From Accumulibacter phosphatis (lineage in GTDB: Bacteria > Pseudomonadota > Gammaproteobacteria > Burkholderiales > Rhodocyclaceae): 64,000 bases of DNA. The notes under the pieces are model-generated. The model worked only from the letters and a program-made list of their open reading frames with translations, was not told the DNA's origin and did not search any database. This document shows positions 18,062-26,348 of the stretch, in pieces. The stretch spans positions 1,364,001-1,428,000 of the forward strand of contig NC_013194.1 in the NCBI RefSeq assembly GCF_000024165.1, in the 5' to 3' direction. The stretch's first letter is position 1. Each line of letters begins with the position of its first letter. The position numbers and the translations under genes were made by a program.

Positions 18062-18619
18062 ATGAACGGGAACGCGCGCTCTTGTCTTTACGACGAACGA
18101 CAACTGGATGTGGTGCTCGACGGTATGGCCAGACGCTTGACGGGTCTGCTCGGTGGCAACGCCGATATCGTCCTGGTTGGTGTTCTCCGGCGCGGTGTGC
18201 CGCTGGCATCGCGGCTGGCCGAACGGCTGGACAAGCTGGGAGTTCGCTCTGCCTGGCGGCTGGACCTCGAGGTGAAGCGCTACGGCGACGACCTTGCACT
18301 GCTGTATCCGGAAACGCGCCTGACCGAGCGGCAGGTGCCGGCCGGCGTAGCCCTGGCGGAGAAGACGGTGGTGGTGGTAGACGATGTCCTTTACCGGGGC
18401 CATTCGCTCCTGCGGGTCGTGCAGTTCCTGGCGGCGCGGGGCGCGGGGCTGATCCGCAGCGTCGTTCTTGTCGACCGCGGCGTCAGCCTGCTGCCGATTC
18501 ATGCCGACGTTACGGGAATTCGTCTCGACGTCGCTCCGGGCTCGATCATCGAAGTCCATGTGCCGCCATACGAGGCGGATTTCTGCGTGGAACTGGTCCA
18601 GCCGGGCCGCCAGGAGTGA
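18062..18619 (+). CDS. pyrR: PyrR-like phosphoribosyltransferase
   Basis: 185 residues from ATG 18062; an in-frame GTG at 18047 is the alternative, and neither has a good ribosome site. The PRPP-binding motif VVVVDDVLYRGHS is intact, and VGVLRRGVPLASRLAERL, LEVKRYGDD and VHVPPYEADF match PyrR. PyrR is a uracil phosphoribosyltransferase and, in Gram-positives, an attenuation protein for pyr genes. No pyrB or pyrC is adjacent, so here it may act mainly as a salvage enzyme (inference). Confidence 0.83.
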   Translation: MNGNARSCLYDERQLDVVLDGMARRLTGLLGGNADIVLVGVLRRGVPLASRLAERLDKLGVRSAWRLDLEVKRYGDDLALLYPETRLTERQVPAGVALAEKTVVVVDDVLYRGHSLLRVVQFLAARGAGLIRSVVLVDRGVSLLPIHADVTGIRLDVAPGSIIEVHVPPYEADFCVELVQPGRQE

Positions 18620-18670
18620 CGGTCTGCCGTAGCGAAGGGCCAATCCCCGTCAGTTGCGAGCTCTGGCGCC

Positions 18671-18700
18671 TTGGGTGCCGGCCCGTCACTGTGCTAGAAT
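18671..18700 (+). promoter_or_regulatory. Candidate promoter of the thrS operon
   Basis: TTGGGT (18671-18676) and TAGAAT (18695-18700), separated by 18 bases and preceded by TGTGC. Transcription would start near 18707, leaving a leader of about 215 bases before thrS. It is read from sequence only. Confidence 0.5.
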
Positions 18701-18877
18701 GCTGATTTTGCTGGTGAGCTTGTCGCGCTGCCGCCATGTCTCCGTGGCTTCCGGCGTCGCCAGTCGTTGGCGCGAACGTCCGGTCCCGTGGGTTCCGGCG
18801 GTCTGACCCAGGAAGGGCACGGCGAGATCGCCGCGGGGCCGGCCTTGGGCGACCAGCGCGCGTGTCGGACACCTTCA

Positions 18878-18902
18878 AGCCAGAGCAGACCTCTGGCTTT
18901 TC
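18878..18902 (+). terminator. Terminator-like hairpin in the thrS leader (possible attenuator)
   Basis: Perfect 8-bp stem AGCCAGAG/CTCTGGCT with loop CAGAC (18878-18898), followed by a T-rich tract (TTTTCCATTTCTT). It lies after the candidate promoter and 22 bases before the thrS ATG, the place expected of a transcription attenuator. It could equally end transcripts reading in from pyrR. Confidence 0.6.
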
Positions 18903-18923
18903 CATTTCTTCTGAGGTTGCCCT

Positions 18924-20840
18924 ATGCCGATTGTCACACTGCCTGACGGTTCTCAACGGGAGTTCGCGCAGCCGGTCACCGTGGCCGAGGTGGCGCAAAG
19001 CATTGGCGCCGGTCTGGCGCGCGCGGCCCTCGCCGGCAAGATTGATGGTCGTCTGGTCGATACCTCCTTCCGCATCGATACCGACGTGCATCTGGGCATC
19101 ATCACCGAGAAGGACCCCGAAGGTCTCGAAGTGATCCGGCACTCGACCGCGCACCTGATGGCTTACGCGGTCAAGGAACTCTTCCCGGCGGCGCAGGTGA
19201 CGATTGGCCCGGTGATCGAAAACGGCTTCTACTATGACTTTGCCTGCGAGCGCCCGTTTACGCTCGAGGATCTGGCGGCGATCGAAAAGCGGATGACCGA
19301 ACTCGCCCGCCGCGATCTGCTCGTGCAGCGGGAAGTTTGGCAGCGCGATGAGGCCATCGCTTTCTTCAAGTCGATCGGCGAGCACTACAAGGCCGAGTTG
19401 ATCGATGCCATTCCGCCCGGCCAGGAAGTGTCGCTCTATCGCGAGGGTGATTTCGTCGACCTCTGTCGCGGCCCGCACGTACCGTCGACAGGCAAACTGA
19501 AGGTGTTCAAGCTGATGAAGCTGGCGGGTGCCTACTGGCGCGGCGATCATCGCAACGAGCAGCTGCAGCGGATCTACGGTACCGCCTGGACTCGGAAGGA
19601 AGATCAGGACGCCTACCTGCACCTGCTCGAGGAGGCGGAAAAGCGCGACCATCGCAAGCTGGGGCGGCAACTGGATCTGTTCCACCTGCAGGACGAGGCA
19701 CCGGGAATGGTCTTCTGGCACGCCAAAGGGTGGACGATCTGGCAGGAAGTTGAGCAGTACATGCGTCGTCTGCTTGGCGAGAACGGTTATTGTGAAGTCA
19801 AGACGCCGATGATCATGGACCGCACGTTGTGGGAGCGCTCGGGCCATTGGCAGAACTATGCCGAGCACATGTTCACCACGGCGTCCGAGAACCGCGACTA
19901 CGCGATCAAGCCGATGAATTGTCCCGGCCACATCCAGATCTTCAATCAGGGTTTGCGCAGCTATCGGGACCTGCCGTTGCGGCTGGCCGAGTTCGGCTCG
20001 TGTCATCGTAACGAGCCTTCCGGCGCTCTGCACGGCATCATGCGTGTACGCGCTTTCGTGCAGGATGACGCCCACATTTTCTGTACAGAAGCGCAGGTTC
20101 TGCCGGAAACGGCGGCCTTCATCGATCTTCTGGAAAAGATCTATGCCGATTTCGGGTTCACCGACATCCTCGTCAAGCTGTCGACACGCCCGGACAAACG
20201 CATCGGTTCCGATGCGGTGTGGGACAGGGCGGAAGCGGCTCTTGCCGAGGCGCTGGCTGCCAAGGGCCTGGCCTACGATCTGCAACCGGGAGAGGGCGCC
20301 TTTTACGGTCCGAAGATCGAGTTTTCACTCAAGGACTGTCTCGGGCGGGTCTGGCAGTGCGGCACCTTGCAGCTTGATTTCGCCTTGCCGGAACGCCTCG
20401 ACGCGCACTATGTCGGCGAAGACAACGACCGCCACGTTCCCGTCATGCTGCACCGGGCGATCCTCGGTTCGCTCGAGCGTTTCATCGGTATTCTCATCGA
20501 ACACTATGCTGGCGCCATGCCTTTGTGGCTGTCGCCGATGCAGGTCGTGGTACTGAATATCTCCGAGAAACAAGGCGACTATGCCGAACAGGTGGCGGCG
20601 ACGCTTCGCCGCGCCGGCCTGCGCGCCGAAGCGGATTTGCGCAACGAAAAAATTACCCGTAAAATTCGGGAACATAGCTTGAACAAGCTGCCCTATCAGG
20701 TCGTCGTTGGCGACAAGGAAGTGGCAGCCAATCTGGTGGCCGTGCGCACACGCGGTGGGCAGGATCTGGGGCAAATGTCGCTCGAGTCCCTGATCCGGCA
20801 ACTTCTCGAGGAAGTTGCGTCGCGTAGTGGCACGGCTTGA
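18924..20840 (+). CDS. thrS: Threonyl-tRNA synthetase
   Basis: Charges tRNA-Thr. At 638 residues it is the full class II enzyme. It has an N-terminal TGS domain (MPIVTLPDGSQREF...), the editing domain with HSTAHLMAYAVKELFP near 73-88, the catalytic core with MNCPGHIQIF (zinc cysteine near 333), and the C-terminal anticodon-binding domain (residues ~535-638). It begins the operon thrS-infC-rpmI-rplT-pheST. The leader holds a terminator-like hairpin, so expression may be attenuated. Confidence 0.97.
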   Translation: MPIVTLPDGSQREFAQPVTVAEVAQSIGAGLARAALAGKIDGRLVDTSFRIDTDVHLGIITEKDPEGLEVIRHSTAHLMAYAVKELFPAAQVTIGPVIENGFYYDFACERPFTLEDLAAIEKRMTELARRDLLVQREVWQRDEAIAFFKSIGEHYKAELIDAIPPGQEVSLYREGDFVDLCRGPHVPSTGKLKVFKLMKLAGAYWRGDHRNEQLQRIYGTAWTRKEDQDAYLHLLEEAEKRDHRKLGRQLDLFHLQDEAPGMVFWHAKGWTIWQEVEQYMRRLLGENGYCEVKTPMIMDRTLWERSGHWQNYAEHMFTTASENRDYAIKPMNCPGHIQIFNQGLRSYRDLPLRLAEFGSCHRNEPSGALHGIMRVRAFVQDDAHIFCTEAQVLPETAAFIDLLEKIYADFGFTDILVKLSTRPDKRIGSDAVWDRAEAALAEALAAKGLAYDLQPGEGAFYGPKIEFSLKDCLGRVWQCGTLQLDFALPERLDAHYVGEDNDRHVPVMLHRAILGSLERFIGILIEHYAGAMPLWLSPMQVVVLNISEKQGDYAEQVAATLRRAGLRAEADLRNEKITRKIREHSLNKLPYQVVVGDKEVAANLVAVRTRGGQDLGQMSLESLIRQLLEEVASRSGTA

Positions 20841-20853
20841 CTTTTGTCGAAAC

Positions 20854-20869
20854 AAGGAGTGGACCCATC
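20854..20869 (+). promoter_or_regulatory. infC ribosome site and rare AUC start codon
   Basis: AAGGAG (20854-20859) is followed after 7 bases by ATC (20867-20869), where the conserved IF3 sequence begins (IALQKAQRVNQEI). No ATG or GTG is suitably placed; an in-frame TTG at 20837 lies inside thrS with no ribosome site. IF3 rejects non-canonical starts, so an AUU/AUC start gives autoregulation, as known for E. coli infC. Confidence 0.88.
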
Positions 20870-21388
20870 GCACTGCAAAAGGCGCAACGCGTTAACCAAG
20901 AGATCAACGCACCGGAAGTTCGTCTCGTCGGGGAGGAAGGCGAGCAACTGGGAGTCATGAGTGTCAGGGCAGCGTTGTCGCTGGCCGAGGAAGCAGGCCT
21001 TGACCTCGTCGAGATTGCCCCGATGGCGCAACCGCCGGTCTGTCGCATCGTCGATTTCGGCAAGTTCAAGTACCAGGAACAGAAGCGTCAGCACGAGGCC
21101 AAGCTCAAGCAGAAGCAGGTGCAGGTGAAGGAAGTCAAGTTCCGTCCCGGTACCGACGAGAATGACTACCAGATCAAGCTGCGCAACATGACGCGCTTTC
21201 TCGAAGAAGAAGACAAGGTCAAGGTAACTCTGCGCTTCCGCGGTCGGGAAATGGCCCACCAGGATATCGGCATGCGTCAGATCGAGCGGATACGGGCCGA
21301 CTTGCAGGAGATGGCGGTCGTCGAGCAGATGCCCAAGATGGAGGGCCGCCAGATGGTCATGGTGCTGACGCCGAGCAAGAAGAAGTAG
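20867..21388 (+). CDS. infC: Translation initiation factor IF-3
   Basis: IF3 binds the 30S subunit and checks the start codon and initiator tRNA. 173 residues from the AUC codon at 20867. The N-terminal domain is present (RVNQEINAPEVRLVGEEGEQLGV), then the Lys/Gln-rich linker (FKYQEQKRQHEAKLKQKQ) and the C-terminal domain (VKEVKFRPGTDENDY, VTLRFRGREMAHQDIG), ending in a basic tail. It lies 26 bases after thrS and is part of the same transcript. Confidence 0.97.
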   Translation: MALQKAQRVNQEINAPEVRLVGEEGEQLGVMSVRAALSLAEEAGLDLVEIAPMAQPPVCRIVDFGKFKYQEQKRQHEAKLKQKQVQVKEVKFRPGTDENDYQIKLRNMTRFLEEEDKVKVTLRFRGREMAHQDIGMRQIERIRADLQEMAVVEQMPKMEGRQMVMVLTPSKKK

Positions 21389-21423
21389 CACTCGTTTCAA
21401 CCTTCAGCAGCAAAAACAAGTGG

Positions 21424-21462
21424 TGCCGGGTCGAAAGTGCTCCCGTCGGGAGACACCTGGCA
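21424..21462 (+). promoter_or_regulatory. Structured mRNA leader upstream of rpmI (candidate L20-type operator)
   Basis: The transcript can fold as a long hairpin: outer stem TGCCGG/CTGGCA (21424-21429 with 21457-21462), an internal loop, GTG/CAC (21437-21439 with 21454-21456), a bulged A, then CTCCC/GGGAG closed by GTC. It lies 25 bases before the rpmI ATG and upstream of its ribosome site AGGAG. In E. coli, L20 represses rpmI-rplT by binding leader structures, so an equivalent role is plausible but untested. Confidence 0.4.
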
Positions 21463-21487
21463 GCATGTTTATAAACAGGAGCATTCC

Positions 21488-21685
21488 ATGCCCAAAATGA
21501 AGACCAAGTCGGGAGCGAAGAAGCGCTTCACGATCAGTCCCGGCGGCCGCATCAAGCGCTCGCATGCGTTCAAGCGACACATTCTTACCAAGAAGGACAC
21601 GAAGACCAAGCGCCAGCTGCGCGGGGTGACCGAGGTGCATGCCTCTGACAAGGCCATGGTTCGTGCCATGCTGCCGTACGCGTGA
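21488..21685 (+). CDS. rpmI: Ribosomal protein bL35
   Basis: Small basic protein of the 50S subunit, 65 residues as expected. It begins MPKMKTKSGAKKRF, with the conserved SHAFKRHILTKK. ATG 21488 follows ACAGGAGC. It sits between infC and rplT with an 11-base gap to rplT, the standard order. Confidence 0.98.
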   Translation: MPKMKTKSGAKKRFTISPGGRIKRSHAFKRHILTKKDTKTKRQLRGVTEVHASDKAMVRAMLPYA

Positions 21686-21696
21686 GGAGATAAGAG

Positions 21697-22056
21697 ATGC
21701 CCCGAGTCAAACGTGGTGTAACGGCGCACGCGCGTCACAAGAAGATTCTCGCCCTCGCCAAGGGTTACCGCGGTCGCCGCAACAATGTCTATCGCGTCGC
21801 CAAGCAGGCGGTGATGAAGGCAGGCCAGTACGCGTATCGCGACCGTCGCCAAAGGAAGCGTCAGTTCCGCAGTCTCTGGATTGCCCGCATCAATGCGGCG
21901 GCTCGTGAGTTGGGGATGAAATACAGCACCTTCATGAACGGTCTGAAGAAGGCGCAGGTCGAGGTCGATCGCAAGGTGCTGGCCGACCTCGCGGTCTTCG
22001 ACAAGCCGGCTTTTGCGGTTCTCGCCCAGCAGGCCAAGGCTCAGCTCGACGGCTAG
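21697..22056 (+). CDS. rplT: Ribosomal protein bL20
   Basis: 50S assembly protein, 119 residues. It begins MPRVKRGVTAHARHKKILA, with AKGYRGRRNNVYRVAKQAVMKAGQYAYRDRR and the C-terminal RINAAARELGMKYSTFMNGL. In enterobacteria L20 also represses its own operon. A ribosome site (GAGGAGATAAGAG) precedes it. It is followed by a strong terminator-like hairpin. Confidence 0.98.
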   Translation: MPRVKRGVTAHARHKKILALAKGYRGRRNNVYRVAKQAVMKAGQYAYRDRRQRKRQFRSLWIARINAAARELGMKYSTFMNGLKKAQVEVDRKVLADLAVFDKPAFAVLAQQAKAQLDG

Positions 22057-22072
22057 CTCGACCGATCTCGGG

Positions 22073-22097
22073 AAAGGAGGCGCGAGCCTCCTTTTTT
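22073..22097 (+). terminator. Intrinsic terminator between rplT and pheS
   Basis: Stem AAAGGAGGC/GCCTCCTTT closed by loop GCGA, running into six Ts (22092-22097). It ends 9 bases before the pheS ATG, so it either ends most rplT transcripts or works as an attenuator in the pheS leader. No phenylalanine-rich leader peptide fits in the short gap. Confidence 0.85.
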
Positions 22098-22106
22098 CGG
22101 TAAACC

Positions 22107-23153
22107 ATGCAAAATTTCGACCAAATCATCCAGGACGCGTTGCTCGCCTTCGCGGCGACCGACGACCCTGACGCGCTTGAGCAGATCAAGGCTTCCTTCC
22201 TTGGCAAGAACGGCCAGATTCCCGGATTGCTCAAGGGACTGGCGAAACTGCCGCCGGACGAGCGCAAGCTCGTTGGCGCAGCAATAAATCGCGTCAAGGA
22301 GGCGGTCGAGTCGGCGCTGCATGCCCGCCGCGAGTCGCTCCGCCAGATGGCGCTCGCAGCTCGACTGGCCGAGGAGGCGCTGGATGTGACCCTGCCGGGC
22401 CGTGGCGAGGCGCGTGGCGGACTGCACCCGGTGACGCGAACCTTGGAGCGTATGGAAGGGCTGTTCCGGTCAATCGGCTTCGAGGTTGCCGATGGACCGG
22501 AGATCGAGGCCGACTTCCAGAATTTCACGGCACTCAACACACCGGAGGATCATCCGGCGCGCTCGATGCACGATACCTTCTATCTGCAGGACGAGAATGG
22601 CGGAGTGGCGCCGGGGATCCTGCTGCGTACGCATACCAGCCCGATCCAGGTGCGCTACATGCAGGCGCACGTCGCCCGGTATGCCGGCGCGGAGACCATG
22701 CCCGAGATCCGCGTGATCGCTCCGGGACGCGTCTATCGTGTGGACTCGGATGCGACGCATTCACCGATGTTTCATCAGGTCGAGGGCCTCTGGGTTGGTG
22801 AGCAGGTGAGCTTCGCCGACCTCAAGGGGGTGATCGGCGACTTTCTGCGCCGTTTCTTCGAGAGCGACGATCTGCAGGTGCGCTTCCGCCCGTCGTTCTT
22901 CCCCTTTACCGAGCCGTCTGCCGAAATCGACATGGCCTTCATGAGCGGTGCCCTCAAGGGGCGCTGGCTGGAAATCGCCGGCTGCGGCATGGTCCATCCG
23001 AACGTCCTGCGCCACGTCAATATCGATCCCGAGAAGTACATTGGGTTTGCCTTCGGCATGGGCCCCGATCGTTTGACGATGCTTCGCTATGGCATCAATG
23101 ACCTGCGCCTGTTCTACGATGGCGACCTGCGCTTCCTGGGGCAGTTTGTCTGA
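22107..23153 (+). CDS. pheS: Phenylalanyl-tRNA synthetase alpha subunit
   Basis: Catalytic subunit of the (alpha-beta)2 enzyme that charges tRNA-Phe. 348 residues: an N-terminal coiled-coil tRNA-binding region, then the class II core with RTHTSPIQVRYM, VDSDATHSPMFHQVEGLWV, FRPSFFPFTEPSAE and FGMGPDRLTMLRYGI. It starts just after the terminator hairpin and is followed by pheT after 28 bases. Confidence 0.98.
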   Translation: MQNFDQIIQDALLAFAATDDPDALEQIKASFLGKNGQIPGLLKGLAKLPPDERKLVGAAINRVKEAVESALHARRESLRQMALAARLAEEALDVTLPGRGEARGGLHPVTRTLERMEGLFRSIGFEVADGPEIEADFQNFTALNTPEDHPARSMHDTFYLQDENGGVAPGILLRTHTSPIQVRYMQAHVARYAGAETMPEIRVIAPGRVYRVDSDATHSPMFHQVEGLWVGEQVSFADLKGVIGDFLRRFFESDDLQVRFRPSFFPFTEPSAEIDMAFMSGALKGRWLEIAGCGMVHPNVLRHVNIDPEKYIGFAFGMGPDRLTMLRYGINDLRLFYDGDLRFLGQFV

Positions 23154-23181
23154 CGGTGTCTTCTCCTGAACTCTGGCGCCC

Positions 23182-25557
23182 ATGAAATTCTCTGAATCCT
23201 GGCTTCGCAGCTTCGTTGACCCCGCCTGCGCGGGAGATGAATTCTCGCACCTGTTGACCATGGCCGGCCTCGAAGTCGAGGAGGAGGTGACGGTGGCTCC
23301 GCACTTCGGCGGGGTCGTCGTCGCCGAGGTACTCGAGGTCGGCAAGCACCCGGATGCCGATCGCCTCCATGTCTGCCGCGTCGATGTCGGCTCCGGGGAA
23401 CCGCTGCAGATCGTCTGCGGCGCGCCGAACGCTGCCGCCGGGATCAAGGTGCCGTGTGCATTGCCCGGCGCTGAACTGCCCGGCGGACTGACCATCAAGG
23501 TCAGCAAGGTGCGCGGCGTCGAGTCTTTCGGCATGCTTTGTTCGGCGCGGGAGCTCGGCATTACCGACGACGCGACAGGCCTGCTGGTACTGGCGGTCGA
23601 CGCGCCGGTTGGCGATGACATCCGCCGCTACCTTGATCTCGACGATCGCCTGCTGACGCTCAAGCTGACGCCGAACCGCGCCGACTGTCTGTCGCTGGAA
23701 GGCATCGCGCGTGAAGTGGCGGCGCTCACGGGTGCACCAGCACGCTTTGCCGCAGTCGAGGCAGTCGCCGCAACGATCAGCGCGTCCCGCGTCGTCGTTC
23801 TTGATGCTCCCCAGGCGTGCCCCCTGTACTGTGGACGGATCATTGCCGGCGTCGACGCCGGCGCGATGACGCCCGGGTGGATGCGGCGGCGCCTCGAACG
23901 TAGCGGCATTCGTCCGATTTCGGCACTTGTCGACATCACCAACTACGTGATGCTCGAACTCGGCCAACCGCTGCATGCCTTTGACAATGCCCGGCTCACC
24001 GGAGCCATTCACGTGCGAATGGCGCGCAATAGAGAATCGATCGTGCTGCTCAACGAGCAGACACTCGAATTGCAGGAAGACGTTCTCCTGATTGCCGATG
24101 AGCGGCGTCCCGTGGCGATGGGCGGGATCATGGGTGGTGCGGACACCGGTATCACATCGGTGACCACTGAAGTGTTCCTCGAGTCGGCGTTCTTCGCGCC
24201 GAAGGCCATTGCCGGTCGCGCCCGTCGGTACAATTTTGTCTCCGATGCTTCACATCGCTTCGAGCGCGGTGTCGATTTCGGCGGCACGCGGCGCGCGCTG
24301 GAACGTGCCACGCGGCTGATCATCGACATCTGCGGTGGCCAGGCGGGTCCGCTCAGTGAAGCATTGGCGACCCTACCCGAACGTTCGCCGGTGCGCCTGC
24401 GGCCGGCGCGTGTGGTCAGGGTTCTGGGCATGGCTGTCTCGACCGAGCGCATCGCTGAACTGCTTTCCCGTCTGGGTCTGCCGTTCACCCGGAACGGCGA
24501 GGACTTCATCGTCACGCCGCCGACCTCTCGCTTCGACATCGAGATCGAGGAAGACCTGATCGAAGAGATAGCGCGGCTGCATGGTTACGAGAACATTCCC
24601 GCTCCGGTCCCGCGGGCCTTGATGTCAATGTTGCCGCAAACCGAAGCGGTCCGGCCCTGCCAGCGAATCAGACAGATTCTGGCTGACTGCGGATATCAGG
24701 AGGTGGTGAACTTCGCTTTCGTCGAAGAAGCGTGGGAAGCCGATTTTGCCGGTAACGCCAAGGTGATTCGCCTTGCCAACCCGATCGCCAGCCACTTGAG
24801 CGTCATGCGCTCGACGTTGATCGGCGGTCTCGTGGCCAATGTGGCGACCAACCTCAGGCGGCGGCAGAACCGCGTTCGAGTCTTCGAGACAGGTCGCTGC
24901 TTTTCTCGTGATCCGCTGGGCGGCCCGGTCGCCGGCTTTCGACAGCCCTGGAAGCTGAGCGCGCTGGCTTATGGGAGTGCGCTGCCTGAGCAGTGGGGGT
25001 CAGCGCTGCGCAACGTAGACTTCTTCGACGCCAAGGGCGATCTGGAGCGCCTGCTCGCGCCACTCGCGGCACGTTTCGAGAAGACGGCGCATCCTGCCCT
25101 GCATCCCGGTCGGAGTGCCGCGGTGGTGGTCGATGGCAGAACGATTGGCTTTGTTGGTGAGTTGCACCCACGCTGGCAGCAGAAGTACGAATTGCCACTG
25201 GTGCCGGTTCTCTTCGAACTCGATCTCGACGCGTTGACGGTGATCCCTCTGCCGCGATACGCGGAGGTTTCCCGTCAACCACTAGTCATACGGGATATCG
25301 CGATCGTCGTCGATCAGGCTCTGGAATTGCAGCAACTGGACGATGGTTTGAGGCGCAATTCCCCGGCAATCGTAAGGAATATCAAGCTGTTCGACGTCTA
25401 TGCCGGTAGCGGCGTCGAGGCCGGCAAGAAAAGCCTTGCCTTCCGCATAGTGATGCAAGATACTCAAAAAACGTTGCTCGAAGCCGACGTTGACGCCGCG
25501 ATGCAGCAGCTGACGGCCTATCTCAGCGAGGCATTCGCGGCGCGGCTTCGCGTCTGA
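23182..25557 (+). CDS. pheT: Phenylalanyl-tRNA synthetase beta subunit
   Basis: Beta subunit, 791 residues. It has an N-terminal EMAP/tRNA-binding domain (KHPDADRLHVCRV near 56-68), the B3/B4 editing domain (NRADCLSLEGIAREVAALTG), the B5 domain, a core-like region (EDLIEEIARLHGYENIP) and the C-terminal ferredoxin-like anticodon-binding domain (RQPLVIRDIAIVVD). It is full length with no breaks. It lies 12 bases before ihfA. Confidence 0.98.
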   Translation: MKFSESWLRSFVDPACAGDEFSHLLTMAGLEVEEEVTVAPHFGGVVVAEVLEVGKHPDADRLHVCRVDVGSGEPLQIVCGAPNAAAGIKVPCALPGAELPGGLTIKVSKVRGVESFGMLCSARELGITDDATGLLVLAVDAPVGDDIRRYLDLDDRLLTLKLTPNRADCLSLEGIAREVAALTGAPARFAAVEAVAATISASRVVVLDAPQACPLYCGRIIAGVDAGAMTPGWMRRRLERSGIRPISALVDITNYVMLELGQPLHAFDNARLTGAIHVRMARNRESIVLLNEQTLELQEDVLLIADERRPVAMGGIMGGADTGITSVTTEVFLESAFFAPKAIAGRARRYNFVSDASHRFERGVDFGGTRRALERATRLIIDICGGQAGPLSEALATLPERSPVRLRPARVVRVLGMAVSTERIAELLSRLGLPFTRNGEDFIVTPPTSRFDIEIEEDLIEEIARLHGYENIPAPVPRALMSMLPQTEAVRPCQRIRQILADCGYQEVVNFAFVEEAWEADFAGNAKVIRLANPIASHLSVMRSTLIGGLVANVATNLRRRQNRVRVFETGRCFSRDPLGGPVAGFRQPWKLSALAYGSALPEQWGSALRNVDFFDAKGDLERLLAPLAARFEKTAHPALHPGRSAAVVVDGRTIGFVGELHPRWQQKYELPLVPVLFELDLDALTVIPLPRYAEVSRQPLVIRDIAIVVDQALELQQLDDGLRRNSPAIVRNIKLFDVYAGSGVEAGKKSLAFRIVMQDTQKTLLEADVDAAMQQLTAYLSEAFAARLRV

Positions 25558-25569
25558 GAAGGGAGAGGA

Positions 25570-25872
25570 ATGACGCTTACCAAAGCAGAACTCGCGGACT
25601 TGCTTTTTGAAAAGGTCGGCCTCAACAAGCGTGAAGCCAAGGATATGGTAGAGGCTTTTTTCGAAGAGATCCGGAATGCACTGGAACGTGGCGACGGTGT
25701 CAAGCTCTCGGGGTTCGGCAATTTCCAGTTGCGCGACAAGCCGCAGCGGCCGGGCCGGAATCCAAAAACCGGCGAGGAAATCCCGATCACGGCGCGACGA
25801 GTGGTCACTTTTCACGCCAGCCAGAAACTGAAGGGCGAGGTGGAGCACGCTTATGATGGAAGCGAGTCCTAG
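25570..25872 (+). CDS. ihfA: Integration host factor alpha subunit
   Basis: Half of the IHF heterodimer, which bends DNA at promoters, origins and recombination sites. 100 residues: MTLTKAELADLLFEKVGLNKREAKDMVEAFF, the core SGFGNFQLRDKPQRPGRNPKTGEEIPI and RRVVTFHASQKLK. The Pro in RPGRNPKTG intercalates DNA in this family. GGGAGAGGA precedes the ATG. It sits downstream of pheT, as in most proteobacteria. Confidence 0.97.
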   Translation: MTLTKAELADLLFEKVGLNKREAKDMVEAFFEEIRNALERGDGVKLSGFGNFQLRDKPQRPGRNPKTGEEIPITARRVVTFHASQKLKGEVEHAYDGSES

Positions 25873-26227
25873 GGACACGGGCAATGAGCCTTTGCCGGCC
25901 ATTCCCGCCAAGCGTTACTTCACGATTGGCGAAGTCAGCGAACTCTGTGGCGTCAAACCGCATGTGCTGCGCTATTGGGAGCAGGAATTCTCCCAACTCA
26001 GACCGGTCAAACGCCGCGGGAACCGGCGCTATTACCAGCACCACGAGGTGCTGTTGGTTCGCCGCATTCGCGAGCTTCTCTATAGTCAGGGCTTCACGAT
26101 CAGCGGCGCGCGCAATCGCCTCGACGAGGCTGTGCTCCAAGAAGAGGCCGACGCCAGTTCGTCCGGGCTGACGCCGGAAATACTGCGTGCCGAGTTGTTG
26201 AGCATTGCAGAAATGCTTCGGGTTTGA
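25853..26227 (+). CDS. MerR-family transcriptional regulator
   Basis: 124 residues, overlapping the end of ihfA by 20 bases. The winged-helix DNA-binding domain is clear: KRYFTIGEVSELCGVKPHVLRYWEQEF, then RRGNRRYYQHHEVLLVRRIRELL. The C-terminal part is short and has no cysteines for metal sensing, so the signal is unknown. This small MerR protein regularly follows ihfA in proteobacteria. ATG 25853 and 25856 are both possible. Confidence 0.9.
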   Translation: MMEASPRDTGNEPLPAIPAKRYFTIGEVSELCGVKPHVLRYWEQEFSQLRPVKRRGNRRYYQHHEVLLVRRIRELLYSQGFTISGARNRLDEAVLQEEADASSSGLTPEILRAELLSIAEMLRV

Positions 26228-26252
26228 GCCGTCGCAGTGTTTGCTTTATAAT
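26224..26252 (+). promoter_or_regulatory. Promoter of tRNA-Pro
   Basis: TTGAGC (26224-26229), a 17-base spacer and a perfect TATAAT (26247-26252), placing the start about 5 bases before the mature tRNA. It overlaps the stop codon of the MerR gene. Confidence 0.75.
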
Positions 26253-26263
26253 TATCAATTCGT

Positions 26264-26340
26264 CGGGGCGTGGCGCAGCCTGGTAGCGCACTTGCATGGG
26301 GTGCAAGGGGTCCCGAGTTCGAATCCCGGCGCCCCGACCA
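26264..26340 (+). tRNA. tRNA-Pro (anticodon GGG)
   Basis: 77 bases with encoded CCA. The acceptor stem is CGGGGCG/CGCCCCG. The anticodon stem is CTTGC/GCAAG around loop ATGGGGT, with anticodon GGG at 26298-26300. The T-arm is CCGAGTTCGAATCCCGG-like and the D-arm GCGCAGCCTGGTAGCGC. It decodes CCC and CCU. It has its own promoter and terminator. Confidence 0.97.
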
Positions 26341-26348
26341 ATGGACCA

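Noticed and set aside
18878..18902. T-box riboswitch before thrS
   Set aside because: No T-box sequence or specifier stem could be recognised in the leader; only the terminator-like hairpin is supported.
26264..26340. tRNA-Pro as an integration site for a genomic island
   Set aside because: No integrase gene and no repeat of the tRNA 3' end was noticed downstream, and the flanking genes are normal chromosomal ones.
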